Source: an uncultured Tepidimonas sp. | GTDB lineage: Bacteria; Pseudomonadota; Gammaproteobacteria; Burkholderiales; Burkholderiaceae_C | Length of the DNA: 15,425 bases | Direction of reading: 5' to 3' | NCBI GenBank assembly: GCA_937949455.1 | Contig: CALEDU010000087.1 | Span: 1-15,425 of the forward strand | In this document: positions 1 to 7,475 of the stretch, piece by piece | Numbering within the stretch: position 1 is the first letter of the stretch | How the letters are laid out: each line of letters opens with the position of its first letter | Made by a program: the position numbers and the translations under genes | Notes under the pieces: generated by a model | Database searches by the model: none | The model's input: the letters and a program-made list of their open reading frames with translations, nothing else | Told to the model about the DNA's origin: nothing

Positions 1-498
1 CACCAGACAGACGAAGCGGATCGAGCGCGGCGTCAGGCGTTTGAGCAGGTCCACGGCGGCCACCGCCGAGTTGCCAGTGGCCAGCATCGGGTCGAGCACG
101 ATGACGTCGCGCTCCTCCATGCCCGAGGGCATCTTGAAGTAATACTCCACCGGCTTGAGCGTGGCCGGGTCGCGGTACAGGCCGATGTGGCCGACGCGGG
201 CGCTGGGCAGCACCTCCAGCATGCCGTCCAGAAAGCCGTTGCCGGCGCGCAGGATCGAGGCCAGCACCGTTTTCTTGCCGTCGATCATGCGGCCGGTGGC
301 CGGCTCCAGCGGGGTCTCGATCGCCACTTCGTGCGTCGGAATATCCCGAGTGACTTCGTAAGCCAGCAGCGCGCTGAGTTCGTGGATGAGCTGGCGAAAG
401 GTCTTGGTGCTGGTGTCTTTGCGCCGCATCAGGGTCAGCTTGTGCTGCACCAGCGGATGATCGATGATGTGGACGTGACGTTCGGCGGCTGCGCTCAT
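1..498 (-). CDS. upp: Uracil phosphoribosyltransferase, 5' part (runs off the left edge)
   Basis: This enzyme joins uracil to PRPP to give UMP in cytoplasmic pyrimidine salvage. The visible 166 residues cover roughly four fifths of the usual length of about 208. They start [20 protein letters not shown], typical of the family N-terminus. Further on come an [14 protein letters not shown] segment (residues 81-94), [20 protein letters not shown] (101-120) and the PRPP-binding loop [10 protein letters not shown] (136-145). The uracil-binding C-terminus lies outside the window. The frame stays open to base 1. The ATG overlaps the TGA of a small upstream ORF, and no good Shine-Dalgarno sequence precedes it, so translation may be coupled to that ORF. 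Identification is very secure; the exact start is slightly less so. Confidence 0.97.
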   Translation of the reverse strand, partial: MSAAAERHVHIIDHPLVQHKLTLMRRKDTSTKTFRQLIHELSALLAYEVTRDIPTHEVAIETPLEPATGRMIDGKKTVLASILRAGNGFLDGMLEVLPSARVGHIGLYRDPATLKPVEYYFKMPSGMEERDVIVLDPMLATGNSAVAAVDLLKRLTPRSIRFVCLV

Positions 499-653
499 GG
501 CAGCGGAGTATCCCACACCAACCGCTCAGGGTGGGTGTAGCACAGGAAGCGGGTGTGGGTGGCGCGGCCGATGACAGGCTCGCGGCGCATCACCACACCC
601 GTGCGCAGAACCGGCCGATCGTCCGCACTCAGAGGTCCGCCATCCAAGGTCAA
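495..653 (-). CDS. Small hypothetical protein (52 aa, TTG start) overlapping the upp start
   Basis: I do not recognise this protein. The frame reads (M)[18 protein letters not shown]... and ends ...[11 protein letters not shown], 52 residues. It has no signal peptide, membrane segment or cysteine motif (one Cys). Support for coding: a near-perfect ribosome site (GGAGGTGA at 656-663) sits five bases before an in-frame TTG; codon use is GC-rich at third positions like the neighbours; and the TGA overlaps the upp ATG (ATGA). A second in-frame TTG lies two codons downstream and a GTG four codons upstream, so the start is not certain. The frame stays open about 12 codons beyond that GTG, so it could instead be the 3' end of a decayed longer gene. 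It probably shares a transcript with upp. No function can be assigned. Confidence 0.45.
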   Translation of the reverse strand: MTLDGGPLSADDRPVLRTGVVMRREPVIGRATHTRFLCYTHPERLVWDTPLP

Positions 654-655
654 AG

Positions 656-663
656 TCACCTCC
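656..663 (-). promoter_or_regulatory. Strong Shine-Dalgarno sequence for the small ORF before upp
   Basis: The minus strand reads GGAGGTGA, an eight-base match to the 16S anti-Shine-Dalgarno complement, with five bases between GGAGG and the in-frame TTG at 653-651. A match this long outside a gene start is unlikely by chance, and it decides the start proposed for the small ORF. Confidence 0.5.
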
Positions 664-758
664 ACACGGCGCAATGCAGCGCATGAAGTGCGCCTGTTTC
701 ACGAACGCCCGCCATCCCCCTGCCTGCACATACGGCCGCTTGACGGGGCGCGGTGCGG

Positions 759-787
759 TTTGTTTCGCCATTTGTTTCGTTTGCTCG
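759..787. repeat. Short direct repeats TTTGTTTCG upstream of the pil operon
   Basis: TTTGTTTCG occurs at 759-767 and 771-779, followed directly by a degenerate copy, TTTGCTCG, at 780-787. The tract is T-rich in an otherwise GC-rich intergenic region, 36-64 bases upstream of the candidate -10 box. That position would suit an activator site, but no known regulator motif is recognised. Confidence 0.4.
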
Positions 788-822
788 CCTGTCAGCGCAT
801 ACCCCTCCGTGCAGGGTCTACC

Positions 823-828
823 TATACT
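823..828 (+). promoter_or_regulatory. Candidate -10 element for the minor-pilin operon
   Basis: TATACT matches five of six bases of the sigma-70 -10 consensus TATAAT. No good -35 hexamer lies 16-19 bases upstream, so the promoter would need an activator or is not real. Transcription would start near 835, leaving a leader of about 57 bases before the fimT ATG at 892. It would leave almost no leader for the alternative ATG at 838. Confidence 0.3.
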
Positions 829-891
829 CGTGCCCATATGCATGGACACATTGGTGACAGTCGGCTCAAGCCACATGCGTTGCATACAGGC

Positions 892-1476
892 ATGCTGCAG
901 CGATCGGTCGGCTTTACCCTGATCGAGCTGATGGTCACGGTGGCCATATTGGCCATTCTCCTGGCTGTGGGGGGTCCTGCCTTGCAGGGTTTCATCGAGA
1001 GCAGCCGCCTGCGCAGCGCTACCCACGATCTTTACAGTGACCTGCAACTGGCACGGCTGGAAGCCATCCGGCGCAATGAACGTGTCACGGTCTGCAAAGC
1101 CAATCCCAGCTTGACTCAGTGCAACAACAGCGGCGCATGGCATGGCGGTTGGCTGGTTTTCCTCGATACCCTACCCGGCAGCTCTCCAGCGGTCGAGAAT
1201 GCCTCCGATATTTTGCGTGCACATGCCGCCCTGAACGGCAACATCCGGATTCTTGGTAACGGAGGGGCCAATGGAACCGCCACCTATGCCTCGTTTGCGC
1301 CCGACGGTACCAGCAAACAACTCAACGGGGCTTTCATGGCCGGCACATGGCGGATCTGCAGCACCAGTTCGGCCTTGGGCAACGACAACCGCGCACGCCA
1401 CCTGATTCTGAACAATTCTGGGCGACTGGTCAGCCAGACGGCCTCGGGAGTCCCTGCCACTTGCCCTACCCCGTGA
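892..1476 (+). CDS. fimT: GspH/FimT-family minor pilin (FimT/FimU type)
   Basis: A pseudopilin expected to join the priming/tip complex of the type IV pilus. It has a short basic leader, MLQRSVG, then the prepilin peptidase site G7|F8 with Glu at mature position 5 and a hydrophobic alpha1 helix (about residues 8-30). The next block is typical of the family: an ARLEAIRRNERVTVC segment (54-68), a second Cys at 77 and GGWLVFLD (85-92). Length is 194 aa, usual for GspH/FimT. An in-frame ATG at 838 would add 18 residues, but 892 gives a normal seven-residue leader and fits the candidate promoter; neither has a strong ribosome site. It is the first gene of the operon and ends eight bases before pilV. 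Pseudomonas has both fimT and fimU here, while this operon has a single copy, so orthology to one of them is open. Confidence 0.88.
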   Translation: MLQRSVGFTLIELMVTVAILAILLAVGGPALQGFIESSRLRSATHDLYSDLQLARLEAIRRNERVTVCKANPSLTQCNNSGAWHGGWLVFLDTLPGSSPAVENASDILRAHAALNGNIRILGNGGANGTATYASFAPDGTSKQLNGAFMAGTWRICSTSSALGNDNRARHLILNNSGRLVSQTASGVPATCPTP

Positions 1477-1483
1477 GACGACC

Positions 1484-1948
1484 ATGAGATTGATTCGTCC
1501 AATCTATTCCCCCCGCAAAAGCGCCCAGCGGGGTGCCGGCTTGATTGAGGTCATGATCGCAGTCTTGCTGGTTTCGCTGGGGCTTATTGGCGTGGTACGA
1601 ATGCAACTTGGCAGCATGCGCAATGCCGAGAGTGCTTACATGCAGAGTCAAGCCAGCCTCCTTGCTTACACCATGCTGGACGCCTTGCGGGCCGATCGAC
1701 CGGCGGCCATTGAGGGTGCCTACGATATGGACAAAACTTGCACCGTCACGCCCGCTGCGGGCGGGCTGGCGGGTGAGGTCCAACGTCACTGGCTACAGAC
1801 CCTTAAAACCGTCCTGGGCGACACGGAACAATCCTGCGGCGAGATCCAATGCAGCGCCTCTTTGTGCCGCGTCCGCATCTACTGGGACGACAGCCGGGCC
1901 ACGAACGGAGCCGACTCGCACTCCATGGAACTGCGAACGCAACTATGA
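1484..1948 (+). CDS. pilV: Type IV pilus minor pilin PilV
   Basis: A minor pilin of the tip/priming complex that anchors in the inner membrane before assembly. The 16-residue basic leader ends at G17, followed by mature AGLIEVMIAVLLVSLGLIGV: the cleavage site, Glu at mature position 5 and the hydrophobic alpha1 segment. GAGLIEVMIAVLLVSLG is the typical PilV N-terminus. The C-terminal half carries several cysteines (CTV, CGEIQCSASLC) that could form disulfides after export. Length is 154 aa, on the short side for PilV. Its TGA overlaps the pilW ATG, so the two are probably translationally coupled. Placement between fimT and pilW supports the call. Confidence 0.9.
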   Translation: MRLIRPIYSPRKSAQRGAGLIEVMIAVLLVSLGLIGVVRMQLGSMRNAESAYMQSQASLLAYTMLDALRADRPAAIEGAYDMDKTCTVTPAAGGLAGEVQRHWLQTLKTVLGDTEQSCGEIQCSASLCRVRIYWDDSRATNGADSHSMELRTQL

Positions 1949-2985
1949 GTCCGGCACCTACCAAGCTTTGTCCAAAGCGATCCACGACACCCAAACGCGC
2001 GGTTGGGGTTGGTTTGGTCGAGCTGATGATCGCGATCGCACTCGCGCTGGTCATTACCGGAGCGGTATTCGCTCTCTTTCTGGCTAGCCGACAAAGCTTG
2101 CGCGCGACAGAAAATCTGGCGCGCCTACATGATGACGTGCGCATTTCGTTCGAACTGTTGGCGCGCGAGATCCGCGAAGCGGGAAGCACGGTGTGCGGAA
2201 CTCCCAACATCGCCAATGTCTTGAACAACGCCGGCACCGCTTGGTGGTCGAGTGTCGGAAATTGGAACGACGAAGCCATCCGTGGTTACAGCGGCGCTTC
2301 TGCCGGGCCAGTCGAGTTCGGTTCGGCGAGCAGCAAACGCGTCGGTGGAACCGATGCAATGGCCATACGCCGGGCATCCGACAGGGCAGTGACGATCGTC
2401 AGCCACAATCCTGCGTCAGCCCAGTTCCGGGTCAACACCAACAATCATGGCATTAAAGACGGAGACATCTTGGTCATCTGCGATGAGCGGTCGGGCGCCA
2501 TCTTTCAAGTGACCAATGCCAGCAGTACCAATGCCACCATCGTCCATAATACAGGAACCGGGACACCCGGCAATTGCAGCAAGGATCTGGGTTACCCCAC
2601 CCAATGCAGCGGCAACCGTAAAGAACGCACCTTTGCCCCTGGCGGCTTTCTCACCAGCTATCAGGCGAGTTTTTGGTATATCGGCAATGCCCCCGTTTCA
2701 GGTCAGCGTTCACTCTATCGAGCGGACAACACCCGCGGCCCTGTAGAAATGGCGCGTGATGTCACCAATATGCGTGTCGAGTATCTGCTGAGCGACCGGG
2801 CCACACCGCCTGCTCTTGCCAGCTCGTATGTCACGGCAGACCAGGTCTCGCGCTGGGCCGATGTGGTAGCCGTGCGCGTCACGTTGACCCATCAGACCCA
2901 GGACCATGTTTCCACCGAAGGCCAAGCGATCGTACGAACGTCCTCTTACCTGATCAGCCTGAGAAACCGCGAATTCTTACCATGA
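1945..2985 (+). CDS. pilW: Type IV pilus minor pilin PilW
   Basis: A large minor pilin (346 aa), expected to link the PilV/FimU layer to PilX in the pilus tip complex. The leader MSPAPTKLCPKRSTTPKRAV ends at G21. The mature part starts VGLVELMIAIALALVITGAV, with Glu at mature position 5. The block after the helix, RISFELLAREIREAG, is characteristic of the PilW family. The frame is open further upstream, but the ATG at 1945 overlaps the pilV stop (ATGA), gives the correct leader and fits operon spacing. Its last codons overlap the pilX ATG in the same way. Length is in the normal PilW range and no internal break is seen. Confidence 0.9.
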   Translation: MSPAPTKLCPKRSTTPKRAVGVGLVELMIAIALALVITGAVFALFLASRQSLRATENLARLHDDVRISFELLAREIREAGSTVCGTPNIANVLNNAGTAWWSSVGNWNDEAIRGYSGASAGPVEFGSASSKRVGGTDAMAIRRASDRAVTIVSHNPASAQFRVNTNNHGIKDGDILVICDERSGAIFQVTNASSTNATIVHNTGTGTPGNCSKDLGYPTQCSGNRKERTFAPGGFLTSYQASFWYIGNAPVSGQRSLYRADNTRGPVEMARDVTNMRVEYLLSDRATPPALASSYVTADQVSRWADVVAVRVTLTHQTQDHVSTEGQAIVRTSSYLISLRNREFLP

Positions 2986-3584
2986 CCAGACTTGCGCGCA
3001 GGTTTCACGCGACCCCCTCTCCCCGCCTACCACAAAGCGGCTTTGCTTTCATCGTCGCGCTCGTCATCTTGCTGGCCGTGACGATACTGGGCGTGGCAAC
3101 GATCCGCGTGGCGTTGGTCGAGCAGCGTCTGGCATCCATCAGCCTGGATCGGAATATCGCTTTTCAGTCGGCAGAAGCGGCGCTTCGTATCGCTGAAGGG
3201 ATGGCGCAGCAACATGCCCGTACCGTGCCACCCAGCCCGCGCTTGCAGAGCGATGCATCCTGCGACTCCACGGTCTATCAAGCATGCCCCGAAGGTATCT
3301 GTGGTCAAGTGGACCCTGATTGCCCATTGCGCGCTACGGACCCCAGATTTACTGGGTGGCTTCCCTTGGCGGACGCCGACATGAACTTGGGACCGCTGGC
3401 TGGACAACGACCCGCTTATCTCGTCGAGTTCCTGGGCGGTGACTTCAAATGCCGGGAACCCGACCCAACGAAACCCAATGATCCCAACAACAACTGCAAA
3501 CACTACCGCATTACCGCGCGCAGCCAACCTGATGGAAGTCGCCGTGCCACCGTGTTGTTGGAAATCTTGTTCGCCGCAGAATAA
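2982..3584 (+). CDS. pilX: Type IV pilus minor pilin PilX
   Basis: A tip-proximal minor pilin of 200 aa with a PilX_N-type start. The 20-residue leader ends SG, then mature FAFIVALVILLAVTILGVAT forms the membrane helix. The following EQRLASISLDRNIAFQSAEA block (46-65) is highly characteristic of PilX, where this segment usually reads as E-R-x-A-x-N-x-x-D/R-x-x-x-A-F-Q-x-A-E-A. Mature position 5 is Val, not the Glu of most pilins. The same deviation is known in the tip pseudopilin GspK of type II secretion and fits a subunit capping the filament. The start overlaps the pilW stop and the gene ends 13 bases before pilY1. PilX and PilY1 are expected to interact. Confidence 0.9.
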   Translation: MTRLARRFHATPSPRLPQSGFAFIVALVILLAVTILGVATIRVALVEQRLASISLDRNIAFQSAEAALRIAEGMAQQHARTVPPSPRLQSDASCDSTVYQACPEGICGQVDPDCPLRATDPRFTGWLPLADADMNLGPLAGQRPAYLVEFLGGDFKCREPDPTKPNDPNNNCKHYRITARSQPDGSRRATVLLEILFAAE

Positions 3585-3597
3585 GGGTTGTCGTCCA

Positions 3598-6500
3598 ATG
3601 TCTCGTCTTGCCCTGATCTGGTCTTCAGCTGCGACGCTATGGGTCGCAGCGCTCCCACCCCTTTACGCGCAGACCGGCGTACTCTGGCCCGCCACGCCAC
3701 TCTTCATCGGCTTGAACGTGCCACCCAATCTCGTGTTGGCGGTTGATGATTCGACCAGCATGGACTTCGAAGTACTTTTACCAACGAATGACGGCGCGCT
3801 TTGGTGGCATGCCAGCGATCAAAGTTTTGTGGGTCGAGATATAAACGACTCACTGTCGCCAGGTACTATCAATTACAACAAAGCTGGCAACGGAGATTCG
3901 ACATGGACCAAATATGTTTACTTATTTCCGAATGGCCAAGGGACAGGCAATAGATCCGCTTACGACTCAGAAAGGCACTTTGCAATCCCTCCGCTACCCC
4001 AATATGCGTTCCTGCGCAGCTCCGTCTACAACAAAGCCTACTACAACCCGCTGATCACATATACCCCGTGGCCGAGCAGCTACGGGACTAATTTTACCAA
4101 TGCCACGCCAACGGCTGCCATCTCTGACCCTGCTCGCGGTGGCACCACCATCGATCTCACAAATAACCTGACCAGCTCGGGCACCGACTGGACTTTCAGA
4201 GTCCAACCCGGCATGAAGTATATCGGCTCAGGGGGAACTGTAGCCACATACAGCACCGAGGCGTCTGTGGCGATGACGTATTACCCCGCCACCTACTACT
4301 TACCCACCACGCCCAAACCCTCGACCCCCTACAACGGAAACCGCTCTAATTGCCAATCCCCCAAAACACAAGATTATAAAGATTTTGAACAAAACCCCGC
4401 CATGGCGCTTCCAGCAGGTGTGCACGCCATCGGCCCCGACGGACAATGCCTGACTCGCTATGAAATTAAACCGGGTAACACCTTCCCCTCCGGACGCGCC
4501 TACGCAATGGAAATGCAAAATTTCGCCAACTGGTTTGTGTATCATCGCAAGCGCCACCTGGCCACGAGAGGCGCTATACTCCGCGCATTCGATGATGTTC
4601 GGGGAATTTATCTCGCCACTTTCGCCATCAACAATAGAACCAACCCGTTACCCTTTTACGAATACCCAGGAAATTTCTCGGGCAGTGCCCCAAGCGGTAA
4701 AACTACTTTGTACAACAGCGTCAAAGATTATGTCAATCGTGCAGGCACCCCCAACCGCGAGGCCTTGAATCACATCGGCGCACAGTTGTCCCGAGCCAGC
4801 AATTCACCACTCCGACATGTTTGCCAAAAAAATTATGGCATTCTTTTCACGGATGGCTTTGCCAGCCATACAGCCGTATCCGGCATTGGTAACGAGGATG
4901 GAGCCTACGGCGCTCCTTATGCAGACAGCTACAGCGGCACCCTGGCCGATATTTCGATGAAATACTACCGGGAATTGCGTACCGGCGGCCGTGTGCCCGT
5001 CAATCCGGGTTGCGGTCAACCCGGCAGCCCCGCCTGGCTGGACTGCAACACGGCTTGGCACATGAATACTTACGCCGTGACTTTGGGAACGCGCGGCACG
5101 ATTTTTGGTGTCAGTCATTTCAATCGCGAAGACGCATACCGGTCCCCGCCGCCTTGGCCACAGCCCAATATTCAGCGACATCCATACATGATCGATGATC
5201 TCTACCATGCCACCATCAATGGCCGTGGCGAGATGCTCAATGCTGAAGACACAGCATCGATCCAACGCCAACTGCGTCAAATCATCGATACCATCGTTGC
5301 CCAAACAGGCTCCGGAGGCGGCGTCTCACTCAACACGTTCAAACTCAGCACCCAAAGTAGGGTGTTCTATGCCAGATTCGACAGCGATGTTTGGGCGGGC
5401 GACTTGCTTGCTTACCCCATCGGGACAGATGGTATCGATCAAACCCCAGTCTGGCGTGCTTCAGCCGCACTCCCGAGTGCAATGAGTCGCAGGATTTTTA
5501 CAGTCTCAGGAGGCAACGCCCGGGAGTTTTTATACTCTGCGCTGTCGCCACTTGATCAGGCCGCCCTAGTTAGCGCCGCTGTCGTCGACTATCTTCGCGG
5601 CGACCGTTCCCAAGAAATTCAAAACGGTGGCGTGTTCCGCAACCGACCCAGCAACAATGTACTCGGGGATATTGCACACTTCACCCCGGTTTATCTAAGG
5701 GAAAACAATACCGTTTTCGTCGGCACCAATGCAGGCATGCTGCACGCATTCGATGCCGAGACTGGGCGCGAGCACTTTGCTTTCGTGCCTAGCCAGTTGC
5801 TCCCTCGCTTGGTCAGCTTGACCAGTCCCGCGTATCAGCATGATTATTTTGTGGATGGCCAAGCCGCCATCACATCCAAAATCGACACCCATGGACGCAA
5901 CTTTCTGGTTGTCACCTTGGGCCGGGGAGGCAAAGGGCTTTTTGCACTCGATGTCACCCACCCAGATACCGCCAGTGGCACCGAACTGGTCAAATGGGAA
6001 AACTACGGTACCAGCGATAGCGATATGGGCCACATACTGGGCCAGCCGGTGATTGCCAAAATGAATAACGGCGACTGGGCCGTGGTCACCGGCAACGGCT
6101 ATGGCTCCGTATCACAAAAATCCGTTTTATATATTTATCGCTTATCGGACGGCGCCGTACTCAAAAAATTTGACACTGGCGTCGGTGGCAACAACGGCAT
6201 GAGTCCCCCCTCTGTGATCGATGTAGATGGTGATGGGCGCATCGACTATATTTATGCAGGCGACCTGAAAGGCAACGTGTGGCGCATCGATGCGACCGAC
6301 GCAAACCCCAACCAGTGGAAATTTTTAGACCTTCACGGCAGCCAAGCCAAGCCGTTCTTTAGCGCTGCGAACAGCACAGGCGTTGCCCAGCCCATCACCG
6401 CCCCCATCGCACCGGTGGTCAATCCCTTGAATGGGCAACGCATGTTGCTGTTCGGCACGGGGAGCTATTTCCGGCTTGGTGACCCCACGGACACTTCCAC

Positions 6501-7056
6501 ACAAAGCTGGTATGGCTTGGTCGATGGCAATACCGCGATCGCGGGACGAACCGAACTCACCGCACGAGCCATCCAGAGCGAGGGGTTCTATGACAGCAAA
6601 CCGGTGCGCACCTTCACCCGCGCTGCAGCGGGCGACCTGACAGGGAAAAAAGGGTGGTATCTGGATTTCACTGGCGGCGTGGGCGAACGGATCGCTGGCC
6701 AGACCGTGATTGCCGATACCCCCCTGGGGCGTGTCGCCCTATCCAGCAGCCTCATACCGTCGTCTGACCCATGCATACCCGGTGGCCGCGGCTACCTGAA
6801 TGTGATCGATCCTTTCACGGGGGGCGGACTGACTGGAGGTGTCCTGGATGTGAACGAAAATAGAAATTTTGAGGACGACAAACTGGGAGGCCTGTACATT
6901 GGCAGCGTAGATTTGGGGGTGGGCATGCCCAACAAGCCCGAACTCACCGACGGGCGTGTGGTTGTGCCTGGCACACAAGGCATGGACAGCCTGCCGCTGC
7001 GTCAGGTCAAGCCAGCGCTGGGCCGCCTCAACTGGCGCGAGATCATTCGGAACTGA
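3598..7056 (+). CDS. pilY1: PilY1-type tip adhesin with vWA-like N-terminus and C-terminal calcium beta-propeller
   Basis: A pilus-tip adhesin and regulator of pilus extension/retraction (1152 aa, usual PilY1 size). The ATG at 3598 follows AAGGG and gives a Sec signal peptide ending about LYAQ (residue 25). The N-terminal half resembles a von Willebrand A fold: DxSxS as DDSTS (50-54) and a downstream FTDG (417-420), together a metal-ion adhesion site. The C-terminal half is the PilY1 beta-propeller, with an RGD tripeptide inside LRGDRSQE (666-673) and an EF-hand-like calcium loop DVDGDGRID (875-883). RGD and a matching calcium loop have been described in Pseudomonas PilY1. Parts of the gene are low in GC (43-45% over 3841-3960) compared with the flanking housekeeping genes. 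The frame is intact. An upstream in-frame ATG at 3439 lies inside pilX and is rejected. Confidence 0.95.
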   Translation: MSRLALIWSSAATLWVAALPPLYAQTGVLWPATPLFIGLNVPPNLVLAVDDSTSMDFEVLLPTNDGALWWHASDQSFVGRDINDSLSPGTINYNKAGNGDSTWTKYVYLFPNGQGTGNRSAYDSERHFAIPPLPQYAFLRSSVYNKAYYNPLITYTPWPSSYGTNFTNATPTAAISDPARGGTTIDLTNNLTSSGTDWTFRVQPGMKYIGSGGTVATYSTEASVAMTYYPATYYLPTTPKPSTPYNGNRSNCQSPKTQDYKDFEQNPAMALPAGVHAIGPDGQCLTRYEIKPGNTFPSGRAYAMEMQNFANWFVYHRKRHLATRGAILRAFDDVRGIYLATFAINNRTNPLPFYEYPGNFSGSAPSGKTTLYNSVKDYVNRAGTPNREALNHIGAQLSRASNSPLRHVCQKNYGILFTDGFASHTAVSGIGNEDGAYGAPYADSYSGTLADISMKYYRELRTGGRVPVNPGCGQPGSPAWLDCNTAWHMNTYAVTLGTRGTIFGVSHFNREDAYRSPPPWPQPNIQRHPYMIDDLYHATINGRGEMLNAEDTASIQRQLRQIIDTIVAQTGSGGGVSLNTFKLSTQSRVFYARFDSDVWAGDLLAYPIGTDGIDQTPVWRASAALPSAMSRRIFTVSGGNAREFLYSALSPLDQAALVSAAVVDYLRGDRSQEIQNGGVFRNRPSNNVLGDIAHFTPVYLRENNTVFVGTNAGMLHAFDAETGREHFAFVPSQLLPRLVSLTSPAYQHDYFVDGQAAITSKIDTHGRNFLVVTLGRGGKGLFALDVTHPDTASGTELVKWENYGTSDSDMGHILGQPVIAKMNNGDWAVVTGNGYGSVSQKSVLYIYRLSDGAVLKKFDTGVGGNNGMSPPSVIDVDGDGRIDYIYAGDLKGNVWRIDATDANPNQWKFLDLHGSQAKPFFSAANSTGVAQPITAPIAPVVNPLNGQRMLLFGTGSYFRLGDPTDTSTQSWYGLVDGNTAIAGRTELTARAIQSEGFYDSKPVRTFTRAAAGDLTGKKGWYLDFTGGVGERIAGQTVIADTPLGRVALSSSLIPSSDPCIPGGRGYLNVIDPFTGGGLTGGVLDVNENRNFEDDKLGGLYIGSVDLGVGMPNKPELTDGRVVVPGTQGMDSLPLRQVKPALGRLNWREIIRN

Positions 7057-7059
7057 GTC

Positions 7060-7446
7060 ATGGAAAATCGAGGATTTACCCTTGTCGAATTGATGATCGC
7101 CATTGCGGTGATCGCCATCCTCGCGGCTATCGCATATCCAAGCTATGAGCAATATGTACTGCGCACCCACCGCGCGGCGGCCCGCTCATGCCTGGTCGAA
7201 CTGGCCCAGTGGATGGAGCGCTACTACAGCAGTCACATGACCTATGCCGGCGCCGCTTTGCCCAGCACGGCTTGCCAAGCCGATCTGGCCGCGCGCTACA
7301 CCTTCGGCCTGGATGGCTCGCCCACCAGCGCAGCCTATCGGTTGAAGGCCCAACCGATAGGCACCCAGATGCGGGATTCATGTGGGGCGCTGACCATCGA
7401 TCAGCGAGACCAACGCACCCCGGTGACCGCTGGTTGCTGGAACTGA
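7060..7446 (+). CDS. pilE: Type IV minor pilin PilE
   Basis: A small pilin (128 aa) that ends the minor-pilin operon, three bases after pilY1. The leader MENRG is cut before F6. The mature start, FTLVELMIAIAVIAILAAIA, has Glu at position 5, and the PSYEQYVLRTHRAAAR segment (27-42) is typical of PilE. Four cysteines (44, 72, 108, 126) could form two disulfides, the last pair framing a C-terminal loop of the type seen in pilins. By analogy with Pseudomonas PilE it should couple the tip complex to the PilA shaft. Its position at the end of the operon argues for the minor-pilin role; the separate pilA gene fits better as the shaft subunit. A perfect 12-bp hairpin lies within the gene at 7333-7362. 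Confidence 0.9.
   Translation: MENRGFTLVELMIAIAVIAILAAIAYPSYEQYVLRTHRAAARSCLVELAQWMERYYSSHMTYAGAALPSTACQADLAARYTFGLDGSPTSAAYRLKAQPIGTQMRDSCGALTIDQRDQRTPVTAGCWN
7333..7362. repeat. Perfect 12-bp inverted repeat inside pilE
   Basis: GCCTATCGGTTG (7333-7344) and its exact reverse complement CAACCGATAGGC (7351-7362) enclose a six-base loop, AAGGCC. It lies about 85 bases before the pilE stop. No T-run follows on either strand, so it is not a standard terminator. The arms encode part of AYRLKAQPIG, an ordinary-looking pilin segment, so the structure could be incidental, but it is unusually perfect. Confidence 0.7.
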
Positions 7447-7475
7447 CAAACCATACTTCGTCAAATCCACATACA

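Larger units (their letters stand above)
664..891. other. Divergent intergenic control region between the upp unit and the pil operon
   Basis: This 228-base stretch separates the minus-strand small ORF/upp unit from the plus-strand pil operon. It holds the direct repeats at 759-787 and a -10-like TATACT at 823-828. A -35-like TTGACG occurs at 740-745 but has no usable -10 box at 16-18 bases. I found no clear promoter for the upp unit and no convincing sigma-54 match. Open frames crossing this region appear to be upstream extensions of fimT or shadows. Confidence 0.5.

Noticed and set aside
740..745. TTGACG as a -35 box for the pil operon
   Set aside because: No acceptable -10 hexamer lies 16-18 bases downstream (TTTCGC or GTTTCG).
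553..891. N-terminal extension of the fimT frame
   Set aside because: The prepilin leader must be short and directly precede the G|F site; the extension reads through the control region and is Arg-rich, unlike a leader.
526..1143. 205-codon minus-strand frame crossing the upp/fimT region
   Set aside because: It covers the fimT coding sequence on the other strand and conflicts with the better supported small ORF at 495-653; no recognisable protein.
3439..3597. N-terminal extension of pilY1
   Set aside because: It overlaps pilX, and a normal signal peptide starts at 3598 with a ribosome site.
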